Source: a bacterium (GTDB lineage: Bacteria > Patescibacteriota > Minisyncoccia > Moranbacterales > DUUL01). Taken from it: a stretch of DNA of 15,998 nt. The position numbers and the translations under genes were made by a program. Location: assembly GCA_030641245.1 (NCBI GenBank), contig DAOWHU010000033.1, positions 1 through 15,998 on the forward strand. The letters are read 5' to 3'. A model generated the notes under the pieces. It was not told the DNA's origin. It did no database searches and saw only the letters and a list, made by a program, of their open reading frames with translations. Positions 5,449-11,800 of this stretch are shown one piece after another (position 1 is the stretch's first letter; the number at the start of each line of letters is the position of its first letter).

Positions 5449-8091
5449 ATGGGCTTACTAGATAAATTTTTCGGCAATGCCAATGAGAAGGAGCTGAAAA
5501 AATATCAAAGCATTATTGAAAAAATTAATCAACTTGAATCTAAATTCAAGGATTTTTCTGATGAGCAAATAAGGGAAAAAACCAAAGAATTTCAAGAGAG
5601 ATTGAAAAACTCTAACAACCTGGATGGTATTCTTCCAGAAGCTTTTGCTAATTGTCGAGAAGCCGGTCGAAGAACTTTAAATGAACGGGCTTTTGATTCA
5701 CAAATAATGGGAGCGTTGGCTTTGCATAGTGGAAAAATTTCTGAAATGAAAACTGGTGAAGGAAAAACTTTATCGGCGGTTTTGGCGGTTTATCTGAATG
5801 CTTTATCTAGTAAAGGAGTTCATGTTGTAACTGTTAATGATTATCTTTCCAAGCGAGATGCTAATTGGATGGGTCAGATTTATCATTTTTTGGGTTTATC
5901 AGTCGGTTGCATTGCTCACGATTCCTCTTTCGTTTATGAGCCCAATAAAATTGATAAGAACGAAGTTAGCATTGAAGATGAGAATCTAATCCCTGTTTCT
6001 CGAAGAGAGGCCTATCAAGTTGATATTACCTATGGGACTAATAATGAATTCGGCTTTGATTATTTGCGAGATAATATGGCTCAGTCTGAAGAGCAAATGG
6101 CTCAACGAGAATTAAATTTCGTGATTGTGGACGAAGTCGATTCGATCTTAATTGATGAAGCTCGGACTCCTTTGATTATTTCTACTTCAGATTCAGAATC
6201 TACGAAACTCTATGAGCAGTTTGCCAAGATTGTTCCTCAGTTAAAAGAGGGAACTGATTTCAATTTAGATGAAAAATTAAAATCTACTGATTTAACTCAA
6301 AAAGGAATTTCTAAAGTAGAAAAATTATTAGGGATAGACAATTTGTTTGAAACTAGTCGGACTCGTTATGTTCATCATTTAGAACAAGCTCTGAGGGCTT
6401 ATGTGATTTTCAAAAATGATCGGGACTACGTGGTTAAAGAGGGTGAGATCGTGATTGTGGATGATTTCACGGGACGTTTAATGCCTGGTCGTCGTTATAG
6501 CGAGGGCCTTCATCAAGCTATTGAGGCTAAGGAGAAAGTTCAGATTCAGCGAGAATCTCGAACTTTAGCTTCAATCACTTTCCAAAATTATTTTAGAATG
6601 TATAAAAAATTGTCAGGAATGACTGGGACGGCCCTAACTTCAGCTGAAGAGTTTGACAAGGTTTATAAATTAGAAGTGGTTCAAATTCCTACTAACAAGC
6701 CAATGACTCGAGAAGATTTACCAGACGTGGTTTATAAGAATGAAAAAGGAAAGTTTAACGCTATTGTGGAAAAGATTAAAGAACTTCGAAAGGTTGGACG
6801 ACCAGTTTTGGTGGGAACGGTCGCAATTGAAAAATCAGAAGCTTTATCAGAAGCTTTGTCGAAAGCTGGGGTTCCGCATGAAGTTCTAAATGCTAAGAAT
6901 CATGAGAAAGAAGCTCAAATTATTATTGATGCTGGTAAGAAAGATTCAATAACAATTGCTACTAATATGGCTGGTCGAGGAACAGATATTAAGTTGGGAG
7001 AAGGAGTAAAAGAGCTGGGTGGTTTGTATATTATTGGAACTGAACGACACGAAGCTCGGCGGATTGATAATCAATTGCGAGGACGATCAGGACGGCAAGG
7101 TGATCCTGGAACTAGTCAATTTTATGTTTCCCTGGAAGACGAATTAATGCGAAGATTTGGGGGAGATCGAATGTGGGGCTTGATGGATAAATTGGGATTA
7201 CCAGATGATCAACCAATTGAAAATGGAATTATTTCCAAATCAATTGAATCAGCTCAGTCTAAAATTGAAGGGCACAACTTTGACATTCGAAAACAAATTT
7301 TAGAGTATGATGACGTGGTTAACAAGCAACGAGAAGTTATCTATGAACGACGGCGAAAAGTTCTCAAGAAGAAAGAAATTAAAACTGAGATAGAAGATAT
7401 TTTGAAAACCGAGGTTGAGGGGATGGTTTCCGCTCATACTGCCGAAGAGTTAGAAGAGAAGTGGAATACAAAGGAAATCCAAGAAGAGATTGAAGTTTTG
7501 ATTGGTGAACAAAAGGGTCTCAAGACTCAGCTTTCTAAGATTAAGAAATCTAGAGAATATCCTTCTGGGGAAGCCAAAAAAAGTGCTATGATGGATTACA
7601 TTTCCCAACTTTTAAAAGAGGAGTACAGTCAAAAAGAACAAAAAATTGGGGAAGAAATTTTTCGTAAAATTGAAAAAGAAGTTTATCTTAAGACCACTGA
7701 TCAATATTGGATGGAGCATTTGGATCAGCTTAGCCATTTGAGAGATTCAACAAATTTGCAGAGCTATGGGCAGAGAGATCCTTTGATTGAATACAAAAAA
7801 AGAGGGTTTGCTCTTTTTCAAAACCTCTTGGTAAACATCAATCATTCGATGATAAAAACTTTTTTTAGGATTCAGCCAATGGAGAATCAGGCCGTGCCTA
7901 GCCCTCAGGCGGTTGCTCAGAATCTAAAGTTTAGTGGTGGAGATACTCCTCAGCAATTTCAATCATCGGCGGGAGAAGGAAAACCGGAGGCTAAAGCGCA
8001 ACCAGTTAAGAAGGGTGTTCAGGTTGGAAGGAATGAACCTTGTCCATGCGGAAGTGGTAAAAAATACAAGAAATGTTGCGGAAAAAATTAA
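5449..8091 (+). CDS. secA: Preprotein translocase ATPase SecA
   Basis: SecA drives unfolded secretory proteins through SecYEG by ATP hydrolysis at the inner face of the membrane. The 880-aa product is full length. Motifs: Walker A MKTGEGKT (100-107), NDYLSKRD, TYGTNNEFGFDYLRDNM, Walker B-type DEVD (228-231) followed by SILIDEARTPL, TNMAGRGTDI and GRSGRQGDPG of the second ATPase domain, and a C-terminal zinc site CPCGSGKKYKKCC with cysteines 865, 867, 876 and 877, typical for SecB or ribosome contact. About 20-25 extra acidic residues (near 160-182) precede the RREAYQVDITYGTN motif compared with E. coli. I chose the ATG at 5449 (MGLLDKFFG); a TTG at 5440 is in frame. There is no Shine-Dalgarno. 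A TATAAT at 5407-5412 may be the -10 box. Two terminators follow. Confidence 0.98.
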   Translation: MGLLDKFFGNANEKELKKYQSIIEKINQLESKFKDFSDEQIREKTKEFQERLKNSNNLDGILPEAFANCREAGRRTLNERAFDSQIMGALALHSGKISEMKTGEGKTLSAVLAVYLNALSSKGVHVVTVNDYLSKRDANWMGQIYHFLGLSVGCIAHDSSFVYEPNKIDKNEVSIEDENLIPVSRREAYQVDITYGTNNEFGFDYLRDNMAQSEEQMAQRELNFVIVDEVDSILIDEARTPLIISTSDSESTKLYEQFAKIVPQLKEGTDFNLDEKLKSTDLTQKGISKVEKLLGIDNLFETSRTRYVHHLEQALRAYVIFKNDRDYVVKEGEIVIVDDFTGRLMPGRRYSEGLHQAIEAKEKVQIQRESRTLASITFQNYFRMYKKLSGMTGTALTSAEEFDKVYKLEVVQIPTNKPMTREDLPDVVYKNEKGKFNAIVEKIKELRKVGRPVLVGTVAIEKSEALSEALSKAGVPHEVLNAKNHEKEAQIIIDAGKKDSITIATNMAGRGTDIKLGEGVKELGGLYIIGTERHEARRIDNQLRGRSGRQGDPGTSQFYVSLEDELMRRFGGDRMWGLMDKLGLPDDQPIENGIISKSIESAQSKIEGHNFDIRKQILEYDDVVNKQREVIYERRRKVLKKKEIKTEIEDILKTEVEGMVSAHTAEELEEKWNTKEIQEEIEVLIGEQKGLKTQLSKIKKSREYPSGEAKKSAMMDYISQLLKEEYSQKEQKIGEEIFRKIEKEVYLKTTDQYWMEHLDQLSHLRDSTNLQSYGQRDPLIEYKKRGFALFQNLLVNINHSMIKTFFRIQPMENQAVPSPQAVAQNLKFSGGDTPQQFQSSAGEGKPEAKAQPVKKGVQVGRNEPCPCGSGKKYKKCCGKN

Positions 8092-8140
8092 GATTTTAAT
8101 TTTAATTTAGAATATAGATTTAGGATTCAAGATTTAAGAT
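8092..8140 (+). repeat. Heptad direct array after secA
   Basis: Beginning at the first base after the secA stop, 49 bases divide into seven 7-base units. The clearest are TATAGAT, TTAGGAT, TCAAGAT and TTAAGAT (8113-8140). There is no matching inverted arm; the array runs straight into the GC-rich terminator stem at 8142. AT-rich sequence can look periodic by chance, so this one is less certain than the AGTCATC arrays. Confidence 0.5.
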
Positions 8141-8141
8141 T

Positions 8142-8163
8142 AGCGGGCTGTGCCCGCTTTTTT
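8142..8163 (+). terminator. Intrinsic terminator of secA
   Basis: AGCGGGC (8142-8148) pairs perfectly with GCCCGCT (8152-8158) around a 3-base loop, followed by TTTTT. Confidence 0.9.
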
Positions 8164-8190
8164 AGTGGGGAAAATAAAAATTAAGAAAAG

Positions 8191-8230
8191 AAAAATCCTG
8201 CTCCGCGTGTTGGTGCGATGCAGGATTTTT
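8191..8230. terminator. Bidirectional intrinsic terminator between secA and the leftward 180-aa gene
   Basis: AAAAATCCTGC (8191-8201) pairs perfectly with GCAGGATTTTT (8220-8230); CGC/GCG can pair inside the loop. Flanking A and T runs make it work on both strands, as expected between convergent genes. Confidence 0.88.
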
Positions 8231-8257
8231 TGTGGGCGGTTATGCCCGGGGATGGGT

Positions 8258-8800
8258 CTAGGTTCCTGTCAACTGAAGGCTGACGTTTTCAAATAGCTCA
8301 GGGGTTTTGTTTTCAAATAGGCTGCTGATGCTGATTATGTTTTGGACCTGAGGATTTTTCAAATTGATATGGTCAGGAATTAGCAGATGTGGAATGAGCA
8401 AGCTGGCAGATTGATCCTCGGGTTCTCTTAGACCGGAGATTGAAAAAAGCCAAACCACATCATTGATGATAAGCTTAATAGCGCCACCGTATCTTTTCTT
8501 TTTTTCATTCCGTTTTTCATAAGAAGAATCAAGATGGAATTTATTTATTCGCTCCTCTTTTTCGGCGGAGCAGTTGAAACAGCCCTCCTGAAAGATATTA
8601 TCTGGAAAGGTAGTGCCGATTTTTAACCGGAAAAATCTTTCTAAATCATTTTCTTTTCGAACTGCAAAATAAACTGCCTGACGTTCAGGTACTTCGGTGA
8701 AGCCTCCAGTCGTCATTTTTGTAATAACAGCAGTGGCGCTTCCGATTAAAGCTTCCTGAAGCGTTGCGTTTTTCTTAGTCCAATCTAATTTTAAGGTCAT
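8258..8800 (-). CDS. Hypothetical protein, 180 aa, soluble
   Basis: I do not recognise this protein with confidence. It has no membrane helix or signal peptide. Visible points: a CFNC pair (C74, C77) in the middle, a charged segment rich in Lys, Glu and Arg (about 80-103), then RYGGAIKLIINDVVWLFSISGL (103-124) followed by an acidic stretch (REPEDQ). The order GGAI, a hydrophobic strand, S-x-SGL, then acidic residues is loosely like GlcG/HbpS-type small-ligand proteins, but this is weak inference. Expression signals are good: TTGACA-17-TATATT upstream (8848-8876) and AAGGAG before the ATG at 8800, spaced about 10 bases. It is convergent with secA and shares the terminator at 8191-8230. The strong signals and protein-like composition support a real gene; the function is open. 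Confidence 0.75.
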   Translation of the reverse strand: MTLKLDWTKKNATLQEALIGSATAVITKMTTGGFTEVPERQAVYFAVRKENDLERFFRLKIGTTFPDNIFQEGCFNCSAEKEERINKFHLDSSYEKRNEKKKRYGGAIKLIINDVVWLFSISGLREPEDQSASLLIPHLLIPDHINLKNPQVQNIISISSLFENKTPELFENVSLQLTGT

Positions 8801-8847
8801 TTTTTAATGTCTCCTTTTTATGGGTTGATGTTTAGGTACAGAGTAAT

Positions 8848-8876
8848 AATATATAGTATATTGATGTTTTTGTCAA
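8848..8876 (-). promoter_or_regulatory. Sigma70-type promoter of the 180-aa gene (leftward)
   Basis: On the minus strand consensus TTGACA (8871-8876), a 17-base spacer and TATATT (8848-8853). The leader to the ATG at 8800 is about 40 bases and holds AAGGAG. Confidence 0.75.
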
Positions 8877-8928
8877 GGGAACTAATGGTTTTTGGTGAGG
8901 TAAAAGTAAAAATCTCAAGAAAGCAGAA

Positions 8929-8957
8929 AACCCATGGCGTTAATAGCGGCATGGGTT
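8929..8957 (-). terminator. Probable terminator of the 44-aa gene (leftward)
   Basis: AACCCATG (8929-8936) pairs perfectly with CATGGGTT (8950-8957) around a 13-base loop. On the minus strand a T-rich stretch (TTTTCTGCTTTCTT) begins at the end of the stem. It lies 34 bases past the stop of the small gene at 8991-9125. Confidence 0.55.
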
Positions 8958-8990
8958 CCTGGTCGGACGTTTTAGCCTGGGAAGGAGGGT

Positions 8991-9125
8991 TTATATTACA
9001 GTCCCCTCGCCGCTTCCATGGTTTCCCCGAGTATTGTACTGTATCGGTTTAACATCGACTGGTTTTTCCTCTTTGGGAGCTTCTTCTTTTGGTTCAGTTT
9101 GTGAACCGTAATTAGTTTCTGCCAT
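8991..9125 (-). CDS. Small hydrophilic protein, 44 aa, of unknown function
   Basis: Read leftward, ATG at 9125 is preceded by AAGGAGG with 8 bases between, the best ribosome binding site in the window. The 44-aa product begins MAETNYGSQ, has a Glu/Lys/Pro-rich middle (about 11-27) and ends with a Gly-rich tail (NTRGNHGSGEGTVI). It has no hydrophobic segment, so it is probably soluble and disordered. It has its own promoter (9178-9207) and probable terminator (8929-8957), forming a complete short unit. It lies divergent from an AbrB/MazE-like regulator gene, with a palindromic array between. I recognise no family. A peptide modified after translation, or an antitoxin-like or regulatory peptide, are possibilities without direct evidence. 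The signals are strong for a gene of this size. Confidence 0.7.
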   Translation of the reverse strand: MAETNYGSQTEPKEEAPKEEKPVDVKPIQYNTRGNHGSGEGTVI

Positions 9126-9177
9126 GTAGTATTCCTCCTTAAAGATCAAGTTAATAAAACATGCTTTGGTAAATTTT

Positions 9178-9207
9178 TATTTAAGCAGATTTTTGATTTT
9201 TTGTCAA
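9178..9207 (-). promoter_or_regulatory. Promoter of the 44-aa gene (leftward)
   Basis: On the minus strand consensus TTGACA (9202-9207), an 18-base spacer and TAAATA (9178-9183). The leader to the ATG at 9125 is about 45 bases. Confidence 0.65.
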
Positions 9208-9221
9208 TAAAATAATCTCAG

Positions 9222-9277
9222 AAGGGTAACGGTAGGGTATCGTTACCCTAACGTTACCTTAATAAATATGTTAGAAT
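9222..9277. promoter_or_regulatory. Palindromic operator-like array plus -10 box upstream of the AbrB-like gene
   Basis: GGGTAACG (9224-9231) and CGTTACCC (9241-9248) are exact inverted copies, and a third copy, CGTTACC (9252-9258), follows. The bases AAGG(G)TAACG recur with a half-palindrome AACGTT at 9251-9256. A TAGAAT (9272-9277) is a likely -10 box for the rightward gene at 9303, so the array covers its -35 region, while it lies about 50-90 bases upstream of the leftward start. This placement fits an operator of the downstream regulator, which is inference. Confidence 0.6.
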
Positions 9278-9302
9278 CAAAAAAATAATTAAATAAAATA
9301 AA

Positions 9303-9464
9303 ATGCGAAAGAAAGACATTAGAAAAATCACAAAAAATGGTCAAGGAGCCTATTATATAAGTATTCCCAAGGATTTGATCAAAGAACTAAAATTAAGAGA
9401 ACGTCAGAAAGTTATAGTTAAAAAATATGGCAAAGGAATTTTAATAGAAGATTGGAAGAAGTAA
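9303..9464 (+). CDS. AbrB/MazE-like (SpoVT-AbrB domain) DNA-binding protein, 53 aa
   Basis: The short product matches the swapped-hairpin AbrB fold. It has RKITKNGQGAYYISIPKDL (7-25), in which ISIPKDLIKELKL is the family signature (usually rxxIPkxlrexLgl), followed by the second strand pair VIVKKYGKGILIED (37-50). Such proteins bind DNA as dimers, either as antitoxins of the MazE/VapB type or as autoregulators. No toxin gene of PemK/MazF or PIN type lies beside it; the next gene is an HD-domain protein. The ATG at 9303 is preceded only by AT-rich sequence without Shine-Dalgarno. Its promoter overlaps the GGTAACG array, suggesting self-control. The TTG alternative start of the next gene (9452) would overlap its stop. 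Confidence 0.8.
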   Translation: MRKKDIRKITKNGQGAYYISIPKDLIKELKLRERQKVIVKKYGKGILIEDWKK

Positions 9465-9481
9465 ATTCAAAATTAAACCAC

Positions 9482-10057
9482 ATGAGTATTGTCAAAGAAG
9501 TTAAAAAGTTTGTGAAAGAGAAATGTCAGAAGCCAACCAGTAAATATGGTTTTGAGCCCTTTGAATGTCATTTTAAACCGATGGTTAGGTGGGCTAAAAG
9601 ATTATCAAACGAGCTAGGTGGTGATCAGGAAGTGATTTTAGTAGCAGCCTGGTTGCATGACATCGGGTCGATTGTAGATGGTCGAGAAAATCATCATTTG
9701 ACTGGAGTCAAGATTGCTAGAAAAAAATTAGTTGAACTTGATTATCCTGAAAATAAAATTAGGTTAGTTGAAAAATGCATTCTCAATCATCGGGGTTCTC
9801 AAAACAATAAAAGAGAGAGTTTGGAAGAAAAAATTGTGGCCGAAGCGGATGTGATCAGTAATTTTGATGAGATTGAAGGAATTTTTTGGTACTCTTTTGT
9901 ACATGAAAACAAAAATCAAAAAGAGGCCCGGAAAGAAGTTTTTGATAAATTAGAACGGAAGTGGAAACAGTTGCATTTTGCGAGTTCGAAAAAATTACTT
10001 AAACCTAAAATAAAAGCAGTTAGAGTCTTATTTGGAAAAAATCAAAGTCATCGGTAA
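9482..10057 (+). CDS. HD-domain phosphohydrolase
   Basis: The 191-aa protein shows the metal-binding pattern of the HD superfamily, which hydrolyses phosphoester bonds of nucleotides or related molecules. From the ATG at 9482: H30 in a PFECHFKPMVRWA helix, the HD pair H59-D60 in VAAWLHDIGSIVDG, H71-H72, H103 in ILNHRGS, and D113 in VAEADVIS. The combination of AAWLHDIG, a histidine after the HD pair, and NHRGS resembles the small YedJ/YpgQ-like HD hydrolases. The substrate cannot be read from the sequence. A TTG at 9452 would extend it by ten residues and overlap the regulator gene by 13 bases; the ATG is preferred, though neither has a good Shine-Dalgarno. The last codons and the TAA stop (10046-10057) lie inside a heptad-repeat arm, so the C-terminus (SHR) is encoded by the repeat. 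Confidence 0.85.
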   Translation: MSIVKEVKKFVKEKCQKPTSKYGFEPFECHFKPMVRWAKRLSNELGGDQEVILVAAWLHDIGSIVDGRENHHLTGVKIARKKLVELDYPENKIRLVEKCILNHRGSQNNKRESLEEKIVAEADVISNFDEIEGIFWYSFVHENKNQKEARKEVFDKLERKWKQLHFASSKKLLKPKIKAVRVLFGKNQSHR

Positions 10058-10124
10058 TCGGTAATCAGTCATCAATGAGAGTAGGACGTGTTTGCCGATG
10101 ACTGATGACTAGTGACTGATGACT
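10046..10124. repeat. AGTCATC-type heptad hairpin overlapping the HD gene's stop codon
   Basis: The left arm is AGTCATC, GGTAATC, GGTAATC, AGTCATC (10046-10073). The right arm (10097-10124), read on the minus strand, is AGTCATC, AGTCACT, AGTCATC, AGTCATC. The arms match at about 24 of 30 positions and enclose a loop of about 23 bases. It is the cleanest heptad hairpin in the window. Confidence 0.85.
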
Positions 10125-10145
10125 TTTAAAAATTTATTTTTTTAA

Positions 10146-10997
10146 ATGCTATCTTTTAAAAAAATCCTTCTATTCCTATTAATTTTTCTATTGCTGGTTT
10201 TAATCGTCCAGCTTTTTTTGTCTCGACCTTTTAGTAAAAAAGTTCCTTTAGTAGTTAGCTTTTTGGATGTGGGCCAGGGCGACGCAATTTTAATTAATTA
10301 TCAAGATCAATATCAAATCCTAATTGACAGTGGAATTAGTAACAAAAAAATTATGAGTGAATTGAGCCGGGCGATGCCAGCTCAAGATCGTTTTATAGAA
10401 GTTGTAATTGCCACCCATTATGACAAAGATCATGTGGGAGGAATGCGAGCAGTTTTAGAAAATTTTAGAGTAGGCTTGTTTTTGGATAATGGTCAATTCG
10501 CTGAAACGGATGCGGTGACGGTAGTAACTGATTTGTTAGAAAATAAAAATATTGCGCATCAAGAAGTAACAGAAAATTCCAGTATTGAATTTGGAGAGGA
10601 TTTAGTTTTGAGCTTCTTTAATCCAGACGGGTTAGAATTAAACGCCAATGATAATTCAGTGGTGGCCCGTTTAGATTTTGGTCAAAATTCTTTTTTGTTT
10701 ACAGGAGATGTTGGATTTAAAACCGAGAATGATTTAATTCAAGACGGTCACAATCTAGACGTTGACTGGTTGAAGGTCGCTCATCATGGCTCTAAAAATT
10801 CTAGTGGGGTCGATTTTTTGGAAAAAACTTCTCCTCAAAAAGCCGTTATTTCAGTGGGAAAAAACTCTTATGGCCATCCGGCCGAAGAAGCCTTAGATCG
10901 TCTTAAGGCTAGTGGGGCTGAAATTTTGAATACCCTAGAAAAAGGGACAATAAGAGTGGAGTGTTGGGAAGAGCAGGAGTGTAAAAGCAGTATTTAG
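10146..10997 (+). CDS. Free-standing ComEC-type metallo-beta-lactamase domain protein, membrane-anchored
   Basis: The 283-aa protein has one N-terminal membrane helix (about 6-26) followed by a metallo-beta-lactamase fold of the type found at the C-terminus of the DNA-uptake channel ComEC. Motifs: SFLDVGQGDA (38-47), LIDSG (59-63), metal-binding THYDKDHVGG (90-99), NDNSVV (169-173 region), LFTGDV (184-189), AHHGSKNS (212-219) and SVGKNSYGHP (236-245). The H-x-D-x-D-H form is the ComEC variant of the metal motif. The ComEC channel and OB parts are absent. The anchor suggests it acts outside the membrane, possibly degrading one DNA strand or another phosphoester. The ATG at 10146 begins the basic-hydrophobic anchor. 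The TAG stop lies within a heptad array. Confidence 0.9.
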   Translation: MLSFKKILLFLLIFLLLVLIVQLFLSRPFSKKVPLVVSFLDVGQGDAILINYQDQYQILIDSGISNKKIMSELSRAMPAQDRFIEVVIATHYDKDHVGGMRAVLENFRVGLFLDNGQFAETDAVTVVTDLLENKNIAHQEVTENSSIEFGEDLVLSFFNPDGLELNANDNSVVARLDFGQNSFLFTGDVGFKTENDLIQDGHNLDVDWLKVAHHGSKNSSGVDFLEKTSPQKAVISVGKNSYGHPAEEALDRLKASGAEILNTLEKGTIRVECWEEQECKSSI

Positions 10998-11023
10998 TAT
11001 ACAGTAGTCAGTATTTAGTATAA
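10989..11023 (+). repeat. Direct heptad array overlapping the stop of the ComEC-type gene
   Basis: Five consecutive 7-base units, all beginning AGT: AGTATTT, AGTATAC, AGTAGTC, AGTATTT, AGTATAA. A 14-base word is repeated exactly at 10988-11001 and 11009-11022. The TAG stop at 10995-10997 straddles the first two units. There is no clear inverted arm. Confidence 0.75.
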
Positions 11024-11056
11024 AATAGGGCTAAAGTTAAATTATAAAAAAATAAA

Positions 11057-11572
11057 ATGAAAACTAAAAAATTTTTAAAATGGCCTTTGATAATTGGGAT
11101 CGCGATTATCCTCAATCTTTTCTTTGCCTATGCGATCAAAGTAATCTATCCGAGTCAAGAGCGGGAAGATTTTTGTCCTCAGGAACAAAAGATAGAAAGA
11201 ATTACTAATGCTGAGGATTGTATTAAAAAAGGCGGTCAATGGGATGAATCTTTCAGGGGTGTCGAGGAAAAAGGTTATTGTAACCAAGAATTTCTGTGTT
11301 CTCAAAGGTATCAAGACTTCAGAGAAGTTTACGAAAAAAATGTTTTTATGATTTTGGTAGTTTTGGGAGTTATTTCTTTAGGCTTGAGTTTTTTGACTGG
11401 AATTAATCAGGTTCTAGCGGCTTCCTTTTCATTGGGAGGAGTTTTGACTTTTATAGTGGCTTCGCTGAGATATTGGGAATTGGCGCAGGATTGGCTTCAT
11501 CTACTAATTTTAGGGTTGGCTTTAGCAGCTTTGATTTGGTTGGGAGTCAGGAAGTTCAAAGATATAGAATAG
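11057..11572 (+). CDS. Hypothetical membrane protein with four helices and a four-cysteine outer loop
   Basis: The 171-aa protein has a helix near 9-30, then a hydrophilic loop (31-95) with four cysteines (C40, C55, C75, C81), then three closely spaced helices (about 96-116, 118-136, 146-164) and a basic end. Positive charges at the N-terminus (MKTKKFLKWP) suggest the N-terminus is inside and the cysteine loop outside, where two disulfides could form. The loop contains KKGGQWDE followed by GYC, a pattern like small cysteine-bounded outer domains. I know no family function. The ATG at 11057 has no Shine-Dalgarno. It is downstream of the ComEC-type gene by 59 bases with a heptad array between, and is followed by an intrinsic terminator. 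Confidence 0.75.
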   Translation: MKTKKFLKWPLIIGIAIILNLFFAYAIKVIYPSQEREDFCPQEQKIERITNAEDCIKKGGQWDESFRGVEEKGYCNQEFLCSQRYQDFREVYEKNVFMILVVLGVISLGLSFLTGINQVLAASFSLGGVLTFIVASLRYWELAQDWLHLLILGLALAALIWLGVRKFKDIE

Positions 11573-11606
11573 GGTTTCTTTTCTTAAATTATTTTCAGTT
11601 ATGTTT

Positions 11607-11635
11607 AAGAACTTCACTTTGGCGAGGTTCTTTTT
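11607..11635 (+). terminator. Intrinsic terminator of the four-helix membrane protein gene
   Basis: AAGAACTTC (11607-11615) pairs with GAGGTTCTT (11624-11632), nine pairs with one G-T, around an 8-base loop. The stem end plus following bases form TTTTTATTAT. Confidence 0.8.
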
Positions 11636-11641
11636 ATTATC

Positions 11642-11720
11642 AGTAATCAGTAACCAGTCATTAGCAATCGGCATTCGCATGGATAAATAATCGTTTACCG
11701 TTTACCGATTGCTGGTGACT
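11642..11720. repeat. AGTCATC-type heptad hairpin upstream of ddl
   Basis: The left arm is five 7-base units (11642-11676): AGTAATC, AGTAACC, AGTCATT, AGCAATC, GGCATTC. The right arm (11693-11720), on the minus strand, is AGTCACC, AGCAATC, GGTAAAC, GGTAAAC. The arms pair best around AGTCAYY-AGCAATC-GG. It begins 7 bases after the T-run of a terminator, so here a separate terminator precedes the array. Confidence 0.8.
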
Positions 11721-11765
11721 TCTAGTTTTTTATTTATTGATTTGCTTAATTTTCACTTGTTTCTA

Positions 11766-11774
11766 TGATATAAT
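11766..11774 (+). promoter_or_regulatory. Extended -10 promoter of ddl
   Basis: TGATATAAT is a perfect extended -10 element (TG-n-TATAAT). No good -35 box is found at 16-18 bases, as is usual for extended -10 promoters. Transcription would start near 11781, leaving a leader of about 20 bases to the ATG at 11801. Confidence 0.65.
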
Positions 11775-11800
11775 AATGAAAATAATCGCTAAACCTTTTT

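Noticed and set aside
8807..9052. Rightward 81-codon open frame
   Set aside because: It overlaps the leftward promoter at 8848-8876, the hairpin at 8929-8957 and the end of the 44-aa gene; no ribosome site and low protein likeness.
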